Part shown: one piece after another, positions 59,794 to 64,000 of the stretch | How positions within the stretch are numbered: the first letter of the stretch is position 1 | Layout of the letters: every line of letters begins with the position of its first letter | Assembly: GCA_037783415.1 (NCBI GenBank) | Contig: JAZGTN010000006.1 | Location: 62,001-126,000, forward strand | Reading direction: 5' to 3' | From: Leptasterias polaris | Taxonomy: Eukaryota; Echinodermata; Asteroidea; Forcipulatida; Asteriidae | DNA length: 64,000 nt | Translations under genes and position numbers: made by a program | Notes under the pieces: generated by a model | What the model was told of the DNA's origin: nothing | Database searches by the model: none | Seen by the model: the letters and a program-made list of their open reading frames with translations, nothing else

Positions 59794-60760
59794 TAATAAA
59801 TTGTGATTCAGTATTCTTGACAACCTTTGTACTGTAGTCATTGTAAAATCAGGGGTTAGCTTGGCAGAGTGCAAACCCACTACCTTGTGATTGCAAGTCC
59901 TACACTAAAAGGCCTTTGTGATAACACCTTTGTGAAATTTCAGCCCCTGGCTCATGAACTATTATAGGGGCCATTGTCTACAAGCTTTGCTTCTTAATGG
60001 ATCCCTCCTCAGTATCATTTACTTTATTCTAATCAATAAAATTTCATTTAAATTTGTAACTTTTTGTGATTTACTCTCTCTGGTTTAATCATGTGGAATA
60101 AATAAACATGAATTCTGAAACCTGAACCACTTGACCATGATACATGTATAGGGCCTACTCATTACATTGTTGTTGAAGATGATGCTGGTATACATGTACA
60201 GTACATGGAGAGAAGTGTGCATGTAGTTTTATGGCCTAATGTGTATAGATGATGTGACCCGTGACATCACATGTTTACAAAAGAGCCACAGAGCCTGGAC
60301 TTCCTGCAGGCACATTTGTACACAGATCAATGGAAGAAAACAACAAATCTTATGTTTTATGGAGATTGCACTGTCTGATTTTTCTCAACTTTTGATATGA
60401 AGAAAGGGGGGACATCTCAAAAGCTGTACAGCTGTTGCTTTTGTAAATTTTGAATTTATGTGGAAATTATGACACAAAATGTAAATTTTCCCATATAGCC
60501 TGTGTAGTATCTTGCCCGGCAAGAAATGCTTTAGAATGTACAAGGTCACCACTCTGTAAACAAATGTAACATGGTCTATACTGTGCCTGTAAAGTGCAGT
60601 ACAGGGTAAAGGTTACAGAAATTTGTTACAAAACATAAACATTAACAATAAATCCACATTTTTGGCTGGCAGTTTGTACATAAAATGCTAGTACTCTTTT
60701 AAAACAACTGCTACATGTACATATTTCAATTTAAATCTGATTTTCCATCAGAAATTTGAC
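59794..60760. other. Intergenic, no gene seen
   Basis: At 60500-60580, TAGTATCTTGCCCGGCAAGA, GTACAAGGTCACC and TGTAAACAAATG resemble 35465-35530, which indicates a dispersed repeat. The rest is AT-rich. Confidence 0.4.
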
Positions 60761-61520
60761 CGTGGGTCTAAGCTTGGGCGATATTGCTTTTTTTCATCCA
60801 CGATACATCGTCAAAAATGTATCGCGATATTCGATGATATCGCGGTTAATTTGTGACGTGTGTTGAGGGAACCCACTTCTGTTTTAAAATAGCTTTAAAA
60901 CTGAAGTGCCGCGAATTGGTTATTAGTGTAAGGAAATTTGATAAAGGTTGTAAGGCTTTCCATTCTAGCCATGGTTTTATTTCTTCATGTTACCCGAAGC
61001 ACCACGAACGCAATTGGCACAGCACTGCCATAGTATTCATCACCTCGATCCCGCAGATGTGCTTGCATGCTCCTAACATGGTAAACTTTATAGTTAGGGG
61101 GTGCAGGAATGGCGTGTAGCTGTGGGAGCGAAAAGGCAAGGGAAATTCCCTTTGTGAGAAATCACCTCGTGGTCGGGAAACGTCGGACGAACGTTTTTAT
61201 ACATGTACGTGCGTGAGCTAATACCGCACAGTTTTCGTTTGTTTGATGTTGGTCTGTATGAGACTGTCTGTTTGATGTCGGTCTTTTCAAAGAATCCCAG
61301 TCGGGATCAATAGTAGGAAATCTTGCGATTGCGGTCGGTGCCTTTTTATGTTTTTAAACAGCTCATATCATCTCGATTAGGAAATGCATCGCGATACTTC
61401 ATCGAAACCGCGATTTGCCGATATTGTGATTAAAAAAACCAGACACGATATCGTAATCTTTAAAAAAATTGTATCGCGATTTTCGATAATATCGTGGTAT
61501 CGCCCAAGCTTACGTGGGTC
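60761..61520. mobile_element. hAT-type MITE, copy B (744 bp)
   Basis: The ends TAAGCTTGGGCGATAT (60769) and the complement of TAAGCTTGGGCGATAC (61512) give a 16-bp terminal repeat with one mismatch. Perfect 8-bp duplications CGTGGGTC flank it at 60761-60768 and 61513-61520. The interior is homologous to copy A in the same orientation but has different terminal bases and a shorter middle. Confidence 0.92.
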
Positions 61521-62099
61521 CTTGAAGAACATTGTTCTTTCATAGGCTCCCATACAGCAGCGTAACTAGGGGGCGTCCCTCCCCAATGAGATTGAAAAAA
61601 TGCACACATGAGGTCCGATACATCAAAAGGCCCCCCAAATTTATGTATTTGCCCCTTCTTGCCCTCCCAAATGAAAAAGTCCAGTTACGCAACTGCTCCA
61701 ATAGTCCGATTTTGAGTGGCCTGCATTGAACATGCTAGATAAACTACATACAATACAGAGCCCATTTCCTCTGGCATACACCACTTTATAACATGACAAG
61801 CTTTCAGATAATTACCAATTTATAACCAAATAATCGTTGTTATGGAGCACGAGTGCAATCAAATTAGAGAAGGCTCATGGAGGTATTTCAATAGATCCTG
61901 AGAAATCACATGCCTGCCTAAAGCCATAGATCATCAGAATCTATTGCAAAAAATAGTTAATGGACTGACATTTCGACCCAAGCAGAGTCTTTCTCGAAGA
62001 CTAAATGAAAACACACCACAAAAAAACAAGAATTTATTGAAAATGGTAAAATGAGAGATATCAGGATAAATTATATACAAGAAAATATTCCCAGCTTTG
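61521..62099. other. Intergenic, no gene seen
   Basis: The segment GACTGACATTTCGACCCAAG (about 61964) resembles the repeat arms in SPC24 intron 3. No coding signal. Confidence 0.4.
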
Positions 62100-63277
62100 G
62101 AGCCAATCAGGGTTGTCACTAGCCCAAATTTAGTGCCGGGTAATTTTCAAATTTAGTGCCGGGTAATTTTCTGCTCGGGAACGTAGTATCGCGCCTATGG
62201 CCGGGGGTCCAGGGGCCTTTTTAAGGATTTTAGCTTTTTCAGGGGTAAAATTGAGGTTTCTGATGCACAATTTTGAATGCAGGGGCCTGTAATGAGTTTC
62301 ATGATATCAGGTCACTTGGCCAATGTCTATCCTTCATCCACATAAGCATTTAAACCCAGTAGCAAGCTTCTGCTTCTTAGCCTTTGATTTGCCATCGCTA
62401 GACACATCGGTGCTTCCCAGTTTTTGATTTCCCTAACCCTGTAGCTGTAGGCGTTGTATTGACAGACCAGCAGCATCTGCATCGCGATCATCATCATCAC
62501 GGCTACTCTTATCCTAGAAGTAGAGGTTCGATCCGCTATCGTCTCCACGAAACTCATCATAGAGTAACATGTACAAAATCCTATTCAAAACTGTTTGCCC
62601 TTCACGTTTATGCACCTGGAGTTCTCTTTTGAAACCGGATCTCACCAAAATTAGGCTCTATGTATTTTTTGTTCTCACAGTGAGCTCGGCGTGGGTCCAG
62701 AAAATCCACTCCGCAAAAGAAAAGTGCAAAAAATGATAAATTGTCACCGTTATTCAGTAACCTTGCCTTCCTGTAACAATATGGCCGCCGCTGGTATTTA
62801 TAAATGGTATGCTGCGCGCTATGCTGGGCTGGTAATGATAACCAACGGTTCACGTATAGAAGATAGATCGTTGGTTATTGTGGACCAGCGTTGCGCGTAG
62901 CATGACTTTTGGTCTATCCGGCATGCAGGCCGTATGCTTGTGATCAATGATGGTATGCAGCACGCAACGCTGGTCACAATAACCAACGGTACAACCAGAC
63001 CGGGATGTAATAATTCTTACGCACGAAAATAAGAAGTTATCAGTGAGTATATTATTTTGTCAGAAATTGCCAGGAATGGATACTAAAACGAAGCCCGATG
63101 TAATTTGTCGTAAATACTGGAATTTATTGTTGGCTTCTGATGACAACATTTTTTAATATTCAGCATTTTCGGTCAAATTTAGTGCCGGTCGGTAAAGCTT
63201 TAGCAAGGCAAAGTCCCGGTCGGGTAGCTCCGAGTGCCCGCAGGTCCGACCGGCGTAGTGACAACGCTGGAGCCAAT
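62100..63277. mobile_element. hAT-type non-autonomous element (1162 bp)
   Basis: The ends CAGGGTTGTCACTA (62108) and TAGTGACAACGCTG (to 63269) are inverted repeats with one mismatch. Perfect 8-bp duplications GAGCCAAT flank it at 62100-62107 and 63270-63277. CAG ends plus an 8-bp duplication are hAT hallmarks. The subterminal AAATTTAGTGCCGGGTAA repeats appear twice on the left and in inverted context on the right. A three-armed palindrome lies at 62805-62990. No transposase. Confidence 0.9.
62805..62990. repeat. Three related palindromic arms nested in the hAT element
   Basis: The arms at 62805-62849 and 62951-62990 run in one direction and the arm at 62868-62905 is inverted. Each contains TGGTATGC, CAACGCTGGT and ATAACCAACG or close variants. 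Confidence 0.75.
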
Positions 63278-63303
63278 GCAATATTTGCTGCGGATGAACT
63301 TAC

Positions 63304-63520
63304 CAACAGAGTTGTTGTTATTAAAGCCTTCTGCCAAGCATGGCATCCCTGCAAGAAGAAAGCTCTGATTTTCGCTCACACGGAATCCATCCTGTTCGCT
63401 CACATCAACGACTGTCTCATAATAACCTTCCCATGGTGCACTGGTGCTTTGAAACTCCAGTCCGCAGGTGGACTTGTCCAACTCCGAGAGGATGCCATTG
63501 CACAGCTTGCTCTCTGTCAT
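63304..63520 (-). CDS. Unidentified coding-like first exon; possible distal TRAK first exon
   Basis: On the minus strand, an ATG at 63520 opens a 72-codon frame that ends exactly at a strong splice donor (TCTGTTG followed by GTAAGTTC) in phase 1. Codon use looks coding, with residues such as LEFQSTSAPWEGYYETVV and VSEQDGFRVSENQSF. An in-frame TAA lies about 45 bases upstream of the ATG. I do not recognise the peptide. All TRAK candidate first exons also end in phase 1, and no other minus-strand gene is visible between this exon and TRAK. It could therefore be a distal alternative first exon spliced over about 21 kb. It could equally start another gene. A hAT element lies only 26 bases inside the following intron. 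Confidence 0.45.
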
Positions 63521-64000
63521 TGATTTATGATGGGTTACCCGACTACAGGGTACCGTTGAGCGTTAAGAGTTTACATTGTGACACGGGGCATCCAACATTG
63601 AAAATTGGGTTAGTTAGAAGAGGATCTCATAACGAAACTTAATATAAAAAAACAAAATCCTCCGTCAGCAAAAGAGTTACGTGATCATAATAATGTAGAT
63701 CTGAACATAGACTGCCATCCATTTTATTGGTGCATCCAGTTTGTAGACACAAATAAAGCACACATCAATGCAGCTTTCTAAACTAACAGCGGTCTGCTGG
63801 CCAAATGCCAGTTAAAACACATGAGGACCAGTCAAAATTCTCTCAAAGTGGCTAATTCAGTGTTGAAAAGCATCCCTATTTCATTTGAAGTATATTGAGG
63901 AACCAAAATCGCTGTTGGATTAGTTAAATGTGAAGCTATAACTGGTCCTGCTGGCTAGTTGTTTAACTTGGTGTAAAGGGCAAACCCTGTAATGAAACCA
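63521..64000. other. Window right end, no gene seen
   Basis: This is the upstream flank of the minus-strand exon. No motif is recognised, and the short open frames lack coding character. Confidence 0.4.

Noticed and set aside
1..64000. CRISPR arrays, operons or other prokaryotic features
   Set aside because: No regularly spaced direct repeats with unique spacers; spliced genes and tRNA-derived SINEs show that the DNA is animal.

Overview
The window is nuclear DNA of an invertebrate animal. It holds three recognisable intron-rich genes with introns of roughly 0.3 to 20 kb, set in AT-rich sequence packed with short non-autonomous transposons, tRNA-derived SINEs and TACATG microsatellites. Protein similarity recalled from memory, intron sizes and repeat types point to a deuterostome, most likely an echinoderm and perhaps a sea star. 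The species cannot be fixed from sequence alone.

Layout. (1) 1-3.2 kb: a decayed LINE 3' end and a foldback transposon. (2) 3.2-7.2 kb, + strand: SPC24, a kinetochore NDC80-complex subunit of 209 aa in five exons. Two of its four introns carry U12-type (minor spliceosome) signals, one of them AT-AC. (3) 9.1-21.2 kb, + strand: a piggyBac-type MITE, a possible 5' leader exon, then ODAD2 (ARMC4), the armadillo-repeat outer-dynein-arm docking protein. It can be read as an intact 1046-aa protein over 17 coding exons. (4) 21.2-28 kb: no recognised gene. It contains inverted-repeat elements, a cluster of a 15-bp motif and a 0.48-kb hexamer-based minisatellite with long open frames on both strands. 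(5) 28.0-52.3 kb, - strand: a TRAK/Milton gene, the mitochondrial motor adaptor, of about 1120-1140 aa. It has 13 shared coding exons and at least two phase-compatible candidate first exons, and it is convergent with ODAD2. (6) 52.3-64 kb: a repeat-rich stretch with two related hAT-type MITEs, a third hAT-type element, and a 2.3-kb element that is internally tandem and dense in ETS-, DR4- and CRE-like motifs. At 63.3-63.5 kb, - strand, lies an unidentified coding-like exon whose splice phase would let it serve as a distal TRAK first exon.

The three genes act in different processes: chromosome segregation, motile cilia and mitochondrial transport. Nothing suggests a shared pathway. All splice models were derived by hand from reading frame and splice consensus, and remembered family sequences guided exon joining. 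No database search or transcript evidence was available.
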